From JAWXUU01 sp044426085 (GTDB taxonomy: Bacteria > Bacillota > Clostridia > Christensenellales > CAMQZB01), in the NCBI GenBank assembly GCA_044426085.1, contig JAWXUU010000011.1:1-64000 (forward strand): a DNA stretch of 64,000 nt. The letters run 5' to 3'. The position numbers and the translations under genes were made by a program. Under the pieces are notes generated by a model. That model had not been told where the DNA came from and searched no databases. It saw only the letters and a list, made by a program, of their open reading frames with translations. Shown here in pieces: positions 17,059-25,115 of the stretch. Each line of letters starts with the position of its first letter. The first letter of the stretch is position 1.

Positions 17059-17310
17059 ATGAATTGGAAAGTAATCGCTATTATATTAGCAGTTGTCTTG
17101 GTGCTAGTTATAGTTTCGTGTGGTGTGTTTACAACTGACACCGAAGAAGAAGCTCTGGAAACGGGTGAATCGTTTGAATTGTCTGGTTCAATCGAATCAG
17201 ATACAATGTCAAGTTATATGAGCCTTTTAACAGATAATTGGCTTATGATTGCTCTTGTTATTCTCGCTTGCTATGCCGGCAAGAGCTACGTCGACTATAA
17301 ATTAAGATAA
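17059..17310 (+). CDS. Candidate major coat protein of element 1
   Basis: Protein of 83 residues: N-terminal hydrophobic signal-like segment (5-25), an acidic amphipathic stretch (TDTEEEALETGESFELSGSI), a second TM (about 57-75) and a short tail ending DYKLR. This is the plan of filamentous phage major coat proteins. The element 2 protein at 42,232-42,495 shares MNWK, the acidic block and SGSI. The GGGGG ribosome site suggests strong translation. Coat function is inferred from architecture and context. Confidence 0.65.
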   Translation: MNWKVIAIILAVVLVLVIVSCGVFTTDTEEEALETGESFELSGSIESDTMSSYMSLLTDNWLMIALVILACYAGKSYVDYKLR

Positions 17311-17327
17311 TAGGAGTTAAATAAAAA

Positions 17328-18632
17328 ATGAAATCAAAAATTAAAAATAATAAAAAAATATTGTTGTTGTTGGTGCTTACCCTTGTTATTGCACTGACTT
17401 ACTCACTTTGTGTAGGTTTCACCTACGCCGAAGACACACCGAGATATATCTCTGACGACTATGGTATCGCAACAACTGATATTGTTAACGAAGAAACTCC
17501 AGCTGCGGATCCGGAAGACGGCAGCGTAGGTGATATCACTGAAACTTCTTACGATATTGGTCAAGCTACATATGAATATGACGACATCGATGCTGATGAG
17601 CTTGCTGAATCAACATATGCTCCAGTTATCTCGCCAACAGACTCTGTGACTATAACAGCTTCAGTTGTTTATTCAGATACTGCAATTGATGAAACTGGAT
17701 ATTTGCAAATCATTGCAAAAACTCCATCAGATACAGTCTTTGCAAACTATGATGAAGTTATCACAGTGGCGGATTCAATCACATCAGAAACATCTTACAC
17801 TGGTTCTTATACATTCTCAAACCTTGAAGCCGGCGAATATGAATTCATGTTCATGTTCTACACTTCAGCTGACGAAGTTGATGCAGTTTATTCAGTAGTC
17901 CAAACTGTTATGGTTTCAGGTTCTATCACAGAAATGTCAACAATCTCTTCAATCACAGTAAATTATGGCAGCTGCGTTTTCGCAAGCTTTACTCATGAAG
18001 CAGATGAAAACATGGGTACACTAGCTTATAACTGGTATATCGACGATGAATATTTCACAACAACTGAAGACCCTGAAATTGATATTTGCAATATGCCGGT
18101 TGGTGAATATGTAATGTATTGCAACATCGTTCCAGAAGTGGGCGTAGCAACAAAAACAAATTCATTTAACGTGACAGTTCTTGCTATTGTTTCAGATGAT
18201 GATGTTGTTATTGTATCTCCAACTTCAGTTGAAATCACTGAAGGCGAAAACGCAACTGTTATGGTTGATGTTTCTGCACCAGCAGATTCAACAATCTCTT
18301 ATATTTGGTATGTTTCTAATGTTCAAATCACAGATGTAAACAATTCGATTGTTTCTTTCTCTGGTCTTTCAGTCGGTGAATATTCTGTTTACTGTGTAGT
18401 CACTGTGGACGGTGTTTCTTATGAAACAGATGCAGCAACAATCACAGTTATTGAAAATACTTCAGTGGGCGTGACAGACACAGATACAGACACAGATACA
18501 GACGCTGATGCAGATGCAGAAGATGAAGAAGAAAGCACTCTTGACGGAATTCTTGAGTTCTTGAAAACTTACTGGCTAATAATCGGTTGTATCATTGTTG
18601 TTGTCTTTGTTATCTATAAAAAGAAGCAATAA
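17328..18632 (+). CDS. Secreted Ig-like repeat protein with C-terminal anchor (element 1)
   Basis: Protein of 434 residues. A signal peptide ends near TYA, followed by beta-sandwich repeats (units such as SYIWYVSNVQI and FSGLSVGEYSVYCVVTV). An acidic Thr-Asp/Ala-Asp linker then precedes one C-terminal TM and KKKQ. There is no LPXTG sorting signal, so it is membrane-anchored rather than cell-wall-linked. Homologous to 42,513-43,970 in element 2. Position after the coat-like gene suits a minor virion or adsorption protein. Confidence 0.7.
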   Translation: MKSKIKNNKKILLLLVLTLVIALTYSLCVGFTYAEDTPRYISDDYGIATTDIVNEETPAADPEDGSVGDITETSYDIGQATYEYDDIDADELAESTYAPVISPTDSVTITASVVYSDTAIDETGYLQIIAKTPSDTVFANYDEVITVADSITSETSYTGSYTFSNLEAGEYEFMFMFYTSADEVDAVYSVVQTVMVSGSITEMSTISSITVNYGSCVFASFTHEADENMGTLAYNWYIDDEYFTTTEDPEIDICNMPVGEYVMYCNIVPEVGVATKTNSFNVTVLAIVSDDDVVIVSPTSVEITEGENATVMVDVSAPADSTISYIWYVSNVQITDVNNSIVSFSGLSVGEYSVYCVVTVDGVSYETDAATITVIENTSVGVTDTDTDTDTDADADAEDEEESTLDGILEFLKTYWLIIGCIIVVVFVIYKKKQ

Positions 18633-18649
18633 AAATATAAGGGGTTTAT

Positions 18650-19405
18650 ATGAGAAAAAAAATATATAAACTCACTGTTTTCATTGTTTTGTTAACTCTT
18701 AGCTTTGCACTCTTCTCTGGCTTTACTTGGTGTCCTTATTGCAGTGAGTTATGTGAAGATTGCGGAGCAACGGGTTCAAGCAGTGAGTGTATTGATATGA
18801 CACGTTATATATCTGAAGATGATTATTATTCCTATGCTGAAGACGAATACTTCTCTTGGGGATATGAAAAATTGTGTTTGGATATAAAGGGAACGTATGT
18901 TTGTGAATTGTGTTGGACAGTTACGCAAGCGGAAAATGATGATGTTTATTATTATGTAAACTATGAAACGGGGATTGAATACATCTCTTACACTTGCCCA
19001 AATTGCGAAAATGTCCACATTATTCAGCTGAGCGATATCGTTTGGGAAGATTATTCTTATACGTATTATGCTGACTATTTGACGGCTGTTTTCTTCCCTT
19101 GTGAAGATTTCAGTTTTGCATATGGCTGTCAAGCTGAAGACTGTGCAACTTGCGACGGTGTTGGTTATTCACTTTGCAATCATCCAACAGTAGATACTGA
19201 AGATTTAGATATTGAAGATGAGTCCGACTCTGATGCCGGTGATGACGTTCCAACGGTCGACACAACGCAAAGCGCAACAAGCTCTGATGTAACTTTCTTC
19301 TCTGATGCATTTGAATGGGTGGAAGCAAATATTTTTATATCAATAATAATTGGTGGAGTAGTGATTATCCTTTTGTTATTGCTTATTAAGAAAATGATGG
19401 GTTAA
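18650..19405 (+). CDS. Cysteine-rich secreted protein with C-terminal TM (element 1)
   Basis: Protein of 251 residues: signal segment, paired CxxC motifs (WCPYCSELCEDC, CELCW, CPNC, CATCDG), an acidic linker and one C-terminal TM ending KKMMG. The cysteine pairs resemble zinc-ribbon or rubredoxin-like knuckles. Unlike its neighbours it has no clear single counterpart in element 2. Likely a surface or minor virion protein of the element. Confidence 0.6.
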   Translation: MRKKIYKLTVFIVLLTLSFALFSGFTWCPYCSELCEDCGATGSSSECIDMTRYISEDDYYSYAEDEYFSWGYEKLCLDIKGTYVCELCWTVTQAENDDVYYYVNYETGIEYISYTCPNCENVHIIQLSDIVWEDYSYTYYADYLTAVFFPCEDFSFAYGCQAEDCATCDGVGYSLCNHPTVDTEDLDIEDESDSDAGDDVPTVDTTQSATSSDVTFFSDAFEWVEANIFISIIIGGVVIILLLLLIKKMMG

Positions 19406-19408
19406 AAT

Positions 19409-20974
19409 ATGAAAAAGATATGTAAGAAAAATAAAAATGTGCCAATTATCGCTGTTATTATTATATCAGTGATTTTTGGCATATTTTGCTTTCCAGCAGT
19501 TGCTTTCGCAGATGTTTATGTTGATTCTTACATATACGATTGTCCTGATTGTGAAAGTGGCACTGTCACAAATCATCTAATATATGATTGTTCTGTATAC
19601 GGCTGTATTGATGGTACGATTTCTTCAGATGTTACAACCACTTGCACAAGTTGTTCTGGGAATGCTGTTCTTTATACATATACTTCAACAACATGTTCGG
19701 CGTGTTCTGGGCTTGGCTATTATTATTCTTATAGCTATGATGGAGATGAAAGTAAACCTGAGTTTGTTAAAATTTTTGGTTGTACTGCATGCGGTGGATA
19801 TGGTAGTGGTAATGAGTATAATGGAAGGACGTTTAGTTCTGCATTTTCATCTGCAATTACTTCTTTTGAGTCTTATATATCTTCCGGCACTGCGGCTTAT
19901 GGTGCTGGAGTGATAACGTCTGTATCTTCAGCTGATTGTCCTTCATGTACTGATGGAAATATTTATTCCACAGCTTTTTCCGATTGTCCAGTATGTGTTG
20001 ATGGAATTGTTGATGAAGTTTATTATACATCTTGTGATATATGTGATACTTTAGGTATTATTTTAGACTCAAATGTATACACCTTCGATTGTCCAGATTG
20101 CACTGATGGAACATACACCACAGCAACAACAACTGACTGTCCAAACTGTACCGATGGAACAAAAACAACCACAACAACGTCAACTTGCACGTCTTGCACA
20201 AATGGTTATGACTATTCATCTTTCTGCCTGAATTGTAGCGGTTATGGTTATTATGTAGAACCTATTTATTATAAAAATACAACTTTAGTGGGGTATCTTC
20301 TATATGGATGCACTACTTGCGGGGGTTCGGGTTCATCTTCTGCGGTTGAATATGCCGATTTAGATTTTGATAATATAACATACGGTTGTGGAAAGGGTGA
20401 TTGCTCCGATTGTGTTGGTGGGTTGATTTACACTGATACAATCTCCGATTGTACAACTTGCGGTGGTGAAGCTGTTTTATATGGCGACACTACATATGAA
20501 TGCCCGACATGTTCTGGCATATCTTGCGTATTTAAAGGTATTGACATCCTCACAGTCTTGCCTGATGTTGCAATCCTTGACGATTCTTCTATAAATGTAT
20601 CATTCGATACGTATGAAATAAATGACGTGGGCACTGTTGAATATATCTGGGTTATAAACAATAGTATCTATTCTTCTTCAAGCTCGCCAAATTTGGAACT
20701 TTCTTCAATTCCTATTGGAACTTACAAAGCTTATTGCATTGTGCTTTCGCAGTATGGGTTCACAACAGAAACGAATGAATTTACAATTTATTGTATTGAT
20801 ATAAATGACTATGGAAGCTTAGATTCTTCTGATAGTAGTGATAATTTTTCATTCACGGATGTGTTTTCTTCCGTGCTTGGGAATGGTTTTTCTAATGTAA
20901 TTTTAATAACGGTATGTGCTGTGATTTTAATCCTTTTCTTATGCGTTATTTTTCTATATATAAAAAGGGGGTAA
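19409..20974 (+). CDS. DnaJ-like cysteine-repeat surface protein, fused form (element 1)
   Basis: Protein of 521 residues. A signal peptide ends near AFA. About 17 CxxC-type motifs follow, many as CPxCTDG or CTTCGGSG like the DnaJ zinc domain, then an Ig-like domain (IEYIWVINN-type) and a C-terminal TM with KRG. Its first half matches the element 2 protein at 43,979-45,328 and its second half matches the one at 45,341-46,318, so this is a fusion of two genes or the unsplit ancestor. It starts four bases after the previous stop. Confidence 0.72.
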   Translation: MKKICKKNKNVPIIAVIIISVIFGIFCFPAVAFADVYVDSYIYDCPDCESGTVTNHLIYDCSVYGCIDGTISSDVTTTCTSCSGNAVLYTYTSTTCSACSGLGYYYSYSYDGDESKPEFVKIFGCTACGGYGSGNEYNGRTFSSAFSSAITSFESYISSGTAAYGAGVITSVSSADCPSCTDGNIYSTAFSDCPVCVDGIVDEVYYTSCDICDTLGIILDSNVYTFDCPDCTDGTYTTATTTDCPNCTDGTKTTTTTSTCTSCTNGYDYSSFCLNCSGYGYYVEPIYYKNTTLVGYLLYGCTTCGGSGSSSAVEYADLDFDNITYGCGKGDCSDCVGGLIYTDTISDCTTCGGEAVLYGDTTYECPTCSGISCVFKGIDILTVLPDVAILDDSSINVSFDTYEINDVGTVEYIWVINNSIYSSSSSPNLELSSIPIGTYKAYCIVLSQYGFTTETNEFTIYCIDINDYGSLDSSDSSDNFSFTDVFSSVLGNGFSNVILITVCAVILILFLCVIFLYIKRG

Positions 20975-20976
20975 TC

Positions 20977-21108
20977 ATGAATAAACTCTTGATGTTTTTG
21001 GTATTGGTAATTGTTTTGTTGTTTACTCTGGATTCTTTGGGATATGTCGATTATTTCGATTTCATCGAACCAGGGCAAGCAGTGTTTAGTAATATATTTG
21101 GAGAGTAA
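20977..21108 (+). CDS. Small hydrophobic peptide, candidate minor coat protein (element 1)
   Basis: A 43-residue peptide: one TM segment (residues 4-18) then LGYVDYFDFIEPGQAVF and FGE at the end. It starts two bases after the previous stop with AAGGGGG. The 46-residue element 2 peptide at 46,323-46,463 shares the TM, the LGYxDxFxFxEP core and the FGE end, in the same gene position, so it is a real gene. Size and shape resemble the pVII/pIX end-cap proteins of filamentous phages. Confidence 0.7.
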   Translation: MNKLLMFLVLVIVLLFTLDSLGYVDYFDFIEPGQAVFSNIFGE

Positions 21109-21111
21109 GAT

Positions 21112-22773
21112 ATGACAAAAATTTTTAAAAAAATTTTCAATATGGAAAATTTAAAAAAAGCTGCTGCGTTATTTGTAATCCTCGCAGTTTTGCTTTCTTT
21201 GTTCACTGGTTGCACTGTATCCATGAGCGATGATTGTTGCGATGATTGCGATGGATCTTATTTAGTATTTGCATCAGAATATCCAACAGACTCTTGTGCG
21301 GATCCAAACTGCACCGATTGCACCGATTGCGAAAGTGTTTGTGTCGACTGTTCTGACTGTGATTTTGATGTAGAGTTAATAAGTTCATCTTGGGTTGATT
21401 GTGCGGATTGCACCGACGGTGGCTCATACGTTGTTTCTTCTCGTGTTTGTACAACTTGTAGCGGTGTTGGAATTTTAACAAATCGTGTCACATCAACATG
21501 CCCAACTTGTCTGGGAACGGGCGTTGGTGTTTCTTATGTACAATGTATAGCTTGCGGCGGTGATGGCGTTTTTGTTTGTCCTGTTTGTGAAGGCTTGGGT
21601 TATTACACATCTAATGAGGAAAATTATGGTTGTACAAATTGTGGTGGTAACGGTCTTAGAATGGAAGGTGCTACTGCTCGAGCTGGAACTGGAACAGTAG
21701 ATTGTGCTAACTGCGTTGATGGTTATTATACTTCAACTCGCTGCGGCACTTGTTCTGGAGCGGGTACTGTAGCTTCATGGGTTGCATCTGATTGTACTGT
21801 AACGGCTTGTAATGATGGAATAATCACAACAACAACTTGGGTTGAGTGTTCAACTTGTTTCGGTTCTAAAGGTTGGTGGATTGATAACGATACTACATAT
21901 TGTGATTATTGCGGTTATTCACAGCTCGCAACTTGCCCCGATTGTTATGGTTATGGTTATGTGACTTTAGATGGTGAAAATTATGGCTGTGTTACTTGTG
22001 GTGGTAATGGTCTTAGAATGAATGGTGCGACGGCTATCGCTGGTTCTGGAACTATAGATTGTTCATATTGTACTGATAGCGTGTATTACACTATTGACTT
22101 TGTATGTGTAGATTATGACGGCTATGGTTTTGATGATTATTCTGTAACTGTTAAACATGGTGATTCTATCCCATCTATTCTCGGGTGGTCTGAAGATACA
22201 TATTATTACACAACAACTCAAGCTGGCGGAACTACAATATCAAAAGATTCTGTTGCTGCAGATGATATGACAATTTATGTGCAGATTTTAGGAGTGAGTG
22301 AAACTTTTACTGTCGCATATTATGAAGTCTCTTGGTCTTCAACATCATGTCAATATAATTTTGCATCATCTGATATTTTGAGTGCAAATAGTATTATTGT
22401 TCCTTATGATGCGGATGATTTGATGTATGGTTCATCTTTTGAAGAATATGCAGATATTTATTCTTTTTTGGGCTGGACAACTTCTGATGATTTTTATATA
22501 AGTGTTGATTATAATGATTTTGATTCTTCGGATGTGATTGATTTTGATAGTTATCAAGTGACGTCTGATTTAAGCTTATTTGCTGTTTATGATTGGACTG
22601 AACCAGCAGTGGATAATGATTCATTTTTTGAAGGTTTATTTGATTCTGATTCAAATTTATTTGAAGTATTATTTGACTTCGATTCAAGCTTGGCAAATTA
22701 TCTGGTCTATGGTCTTATAGCCTTGGTAGTTATCGGCATACTTTTGTTCGTGGTTTTGATGTTTAGAAAGTAG
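21112..22773 (+). CDS. DnaJ-like cysteine-repeat lipoprotein, candidate adsorption protein (element 1)
   Basis: Protein of 553 residues. A signal ends in SLFTGC, a possible lipobox. Two large blocks of CxxC/CGGxG repeats follow, with an internal duplication (YGCTNCGGNGLRMEGAT and YGCVTCGGNGLRMNGAT). Two beta regions resemble InlB B-repeats (VKHGDSIPSILGW). A C-terminal TM ends FRK. Homologous to 46,467-48,038. The largest exported protein of the element, so the best candidate for a pIII-like adsorption protein. Confidence 0.7.
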   Translation: MTKIFKKIFNMENLKKAAALFVILAVLLSLFTGCTVSMSDDCCDDCDGSYLVFASEYPTDSCADPNCTDCTDCESVCVDCSDCDFDVELISSSWVDCADCTDGGSYVVSSRVCTTCSGVGILTNRVTSTCPTCLGTGVGVSYVQCIACGGDGVFVCPVCEGLGYYTSNEENYGCTNCGGNGLRMEGATARAGTGTVDCANCVDGYYTSTRCGTCSGAGTVASWVASDCTVTACNDGIITTTTWVECSTCFGSKGWWIDNDTTYCDYCGYSQLATCPDCYGYGYVTLDGENYGCVTCGGNGLRMNGATAIAGSGTIDCSYCTDSVYYTIDFVCVDYDGYGFDDYSVTVKHGDSIPSILGWSEDTYYYTTTQAGGTTISKDSVAADDMTIYVQILGVSETFTVAYYEVSWSSTSCQYNFASSDILSANSIIVPYDADDLMYGSSFEEYADIYSFLGWTTSDDFYISVDYNDFDSSDVIDFDSYQVTSDLSLFAVYDWTEPAVDNDSFFEGLFDSDSNLFEVLFDFDSSLANYLVYGLIALVVIGILLFVVLMFRK

Positions 22774-22784
22774 GGCGGTGACTT

Positions 22785-23156
22785 ATGGAATATACAACAT
22801 TTGAAATCGTATTAAATATTGTGCTTATGATTGGTGTTTGGGTTATATGTGGAATTTCTCTTTGGAGATGTGAGAAGTATTGCAAGAAAAAGAAAAAAGA
22901 AAAGGAAGCTGAAATTGCTGAATTTAAATCGCTTATAGAAAAGCAAAATTCTTTACTTTTGGATATATGTGCTCAGACTCAAGCTTTAGTTGAAAAATTA
23001 GCACCAGGAGCAATTGTTAAAGATATGGGTATTCCGTATTATAATGATTGTCTTGGTGATGGAGTTGGTGATATCAATTCAATATGTTACGGCGCAATTG
23101 ATGCCGGCACTAAAGAGTGGAAAAAACGGATGAATGTTTATAAAGAAGGTAAATAA
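22785..23156 (+). CDS. Membrane protein with coiled coil (element 1)
   Basis: Protein of 123 residues: N-terminal TM (6-26), then a Lys/Glu-rich helical stretch (KKKKKEKEAEIAEFKSLIEK) and a neutral C-terminal domain. It may serve as an accessory assembly protein in the inner membrane. Not recognised. It starts 12 bases after the preceding gene. Confidence 0.6.
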   Translation: MEYTTFEIVLNIVLMIGVWVICGISLWRCEKYCKKKKKEKEAEIAEFKSLIEKQNSLLLDICAQTQALVEKLAPGAIVKDMGIPYYNDCLGDGVGDINSICYGAIDAGTKEWKKRMNVYKEGK

Positions 23157-23157
23157 C

Positions 23158-23496
23158 GTGGAAAACTACACAAATTTGTTATTGCTTGCAATTGTTTTGT
23201 TGATTGCTATTATCGTTATATCAAAGCTTGGTTTTGTATCAATCAAAAAGAAGAAAATAAAAATGGAACTTGAGCATCTTAAAGATATATATTTGATAAG
23301 CTGGCGCGAGCTTGCGGATCTGCGCATTGATGAAAAATCCGAAAAAGTGAATGCTACGGCAATTTTTTCCCAAACACAATATTTAAATATTTTGGTTGGT
23401 AGGGTTCATGGCTACTGCTATTTGTTGGATTATACATATGAGTATGGCGCAAATAGTATCGTTATTTATGATAAAAAGAAGAATGAGGTAATTTAG
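23158..23496 (+). CDS. Small membrane protein (element 1)
   Basis: Protein of 112 residues from a GTG start: one N-terminal TM (about 6-24) then a basic cytoplasmic domain. The longer ORF start at 23134 would overlap the previous gene by 23 bases; the GTG begins just after its stop. Directly upstream of the Zot-like ATPase, the position held by an 89-residue basic protein in element 2. Confidence 0.55.
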   Translation: MENYTNLLLLAIVLLIAIIVISKLGFVSIKKKKIKMELEHLKDIYLISWRELADLRIDEKSEKVNATAIFSQTQYLNILVGRVHGYCYLLDYTYEYGANSIVIYDKKKNEVI

Positions 23497-23497
23497 T

Positions 23498-24625
23498 TTG
23501 GTAGCCAGATTGAAAGAAATATCACCATCAATATTTTATTTTGGAATCCCTTTAGGTATCTGGGCTTCTGTTTTAATATTTATGATATTGAGAGCAATTC
23601 TTCCTTTTGTTTCTCTAAGCTGGATAGATATTGTTCTTTTTATACCGCCATGCATATTCATTTTTGTGCATGGCAAGTTATTTATCCAAATTATAAAGGG
23701 TATTATGCAATGTCTTGCGGAAAGCTTCGATCAGATAAATGAAGTTTACGTTATGCCTATTTGTGGCATGGCGCGCGGCGGTAAAACCTTGTTGGGTTCT
23801 GCGATAGTTGTTCGCAAAAGTCAAATAAATTGGTATAAATTGCAGATGCAATATTTCAAAATGTCTAAACTGCAATGGCTTTCAAAATATATTGATAATG
23901 AAGTATGGTCCGCGCGATGGTTTGAAGTTAAGGATTCATATGAGTATTGGATATCTTATCCAGAATACATACCATGTTTACTTTCTTCAATTCGAATCAC
24001 GGATAAATACGGCAGATATTCTAAAGAGCTTCATCTGGAACACCTTTTGCAAAAAGAGCGTATCCCTGCATATTCTTATATTTTACTTGATGAAGCTGGT
24101 TCGGTGGTTGGGTTGTATTATTCAATGAATAAAGACCAGTCACTTATCAATTTTATCCGCTGGATTGGGCAGTTTTGCGAAGTTCATTTGATATTGACAG
24201 AACAGCGTGAATCGAATATAGCGATTGATATCAGAGAAGTCGTTGGTGCAGTTGTTATGGTTGAGATGGAAAAAAAGATGCAAGCGGTAAAAGGCTTGCA
24301 ATTTGTCGAGAAGCTCGTGCAAATTGGCCATCAAAAAGGATGGTCGCCGAAAGCTTTTGATTGTATCCAAAAATTAGAGAATTGGTTTAATAAAGTCGGT
24401 TATTTTGCATTCACTATGTATGTTGATTATGGCAATGGTGTTGAAACAATTCATTCAAACATGTGTTGTAACATGCCGTATAGCTATGAATCGAGAGCAT
24501 TTTCCCCACTGTATAAAGCGTTGGATAAGTCGTTCGGTGAAAATTCTTCAGATTGCAAGTTGATTTATCCAGAATCACAAATGGGGCATTCAATATTAGA
24601 TTACGAGGTAAAAGTCGATGGCTAA
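23498..24625 (+). CDS. Zot-like assembly ATPase (element 1)
   Basis: Protein of 375 residues. Two TM segments (about 12-37 and 42-58) precede a P-loop domain with Walker A GMARGGKT (90-97) and Walker B ILLDEAG (Asp198, Glu199). This matches the Zot/pI family of filamentous phages, inner-membrane ATPases needed for virion extrusion, though classical Zot has its TM after the ATPase domain. The start is a TTG with GAGGT upstream, two bases after the previous gene. The element 2 counterpart is 48,332-49,471. Confidence 0.75.
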   Translation: MVARLKEISPSIFYFGIPLGIWASVLIFMILRAILPFVSLSWIDIVLFIPPCIFIFVHGKLFIQIIKGIMQCLAESFDQINEVYVMPICGMARGGKTLLGSAIVVRKSQINWYKLQMQYFKMSKLQWLSKYIDNEVWSARWFEVKDSYEYWISYPEYIPCLLSSIRITDKYGRYSKELHLEHLLQKERIPAYSYILLDEAGSVVGLYYSMNKDQSLINFIRWIGQFCEVHLILTEQRESNIAIDIREVVGAVVMVEMEKKMQAVKGLQFVEKLVQIGHQKGWSPKAFDCIQKLENWFNKVGYFAFTMYVDYGNGVETIHSNMCCNMPYSYESRAFSPLYKALDKSFGENSSDCKLIYPESQMGHSILDYEVKVDG

Positions 24626-24884
24626 AAAATATGATATGAGAAGATATTATTGTATTCAAGCGCAGAAGCGAAAAAAGAGCATGGGAACAGAAACTCAAGC
24701 CGCTGCAGCTCTTGATGAGATAATAGAGAAAGAGCGTGAGAACGTGGTTCTGACGCCTCAAGAAAAGATAGATAAGGCTTACGCAATGAATAGGCTGTTT
24801 GCTGGCTCAAAAAGCACTTGGCAAGAATCGGTAGTTGCTCAGCTTGCTGAGCGTGAGCAAAGCGAACCAACGGAGCTGGATTAA
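24618..24884 (+). CDS. Small charged protein (element 1)
   Basis: Protein of 88 residues, soluble, basic at the N-terminus (MAKKYDMRRYYCIQAQKRKK) and acidic at the end. It overlaps the ATPase gene by eight bases, so translation is probably coupled. Not recognised. Element 2 has an unrelated-looking 94-residue protein in this place. Confidence 0.6.
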   Translation: MAKKYDMRRYYCIQAQKRKKSMGTETQAAAALDEIIEKERENVVLTPQEKIDKAYAMNRLFAGSKSTWQESVVAQLAEREQSEPTELD

Positions 24885-24911
24885 CTTTCCATCTTCATCA
24901 GCATCTAAAAA

Positions 24912-24991
24912 TTGCGCGCGCAAGCGCGTCCTTGCATTAGCTTGAAGCACTAGTTGCGCTCGCCAGCGAGCGCAACCTTCAAGCCAAGGAC
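24912..24991. other. Long stem-loop, candidate packaging or origin structure (element 1)
   Basis: TTGCGCGCGCAA is a perfect palindrome at 24,912-24,923. Then 24,928-24,991 folds into 25 base pairs: GTCCTTG/CAAGGAC, GCTTGAAG/CTTCAAGC and GTTGCGCTCG/CGAGCGCAAC, with loop CCAG and two five-base bulges on the 5' side. It lies in the only large gap of the operon, just before the replication gene, as packaging signals do in filamentous phages. A terminator is unlikely because no T run follows. Confidence 0.55.
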
Positions 24992-25029
24992 TGCTAAAAA
25001 TGCCAAAAATTCGCAAAGGATTTTTGGTT

Positions 25030-25055
25030 TACCCCCCACCGCTAATAGGGGGGTA
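25030..25055. other. Candidate double-strand (nick-site) origin of element 1
   Basis: TACCCCCC and GGGGGGTA form a perfect eight-base stem around a loop holding GCTAATA. From memory, rolling-circle origins and oriT sites used by Rep_trans relatives (pT181 type, ICEBs1, Tn916) have the same form with CTAATAG or CTAACAG near the nick. The Rep_trans gene starts 61 bases downstream. Confidence 0.6.
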
Positions 25056-25115
25056 CTGTTACAAGCATGAAACGGCTTAAAGCCTTATGGCATAAGGGGA
25101 AAGTGGGTTTTAAAA

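Noticed and set aside
21203..21491. Minus-strand ORFs over the cysteine-repeat genes
   Set aside because: They arise from the repeated CxxC codons read backwards and give low-complexity Ser/Gln or His/Asn peptides without ribosome sites.
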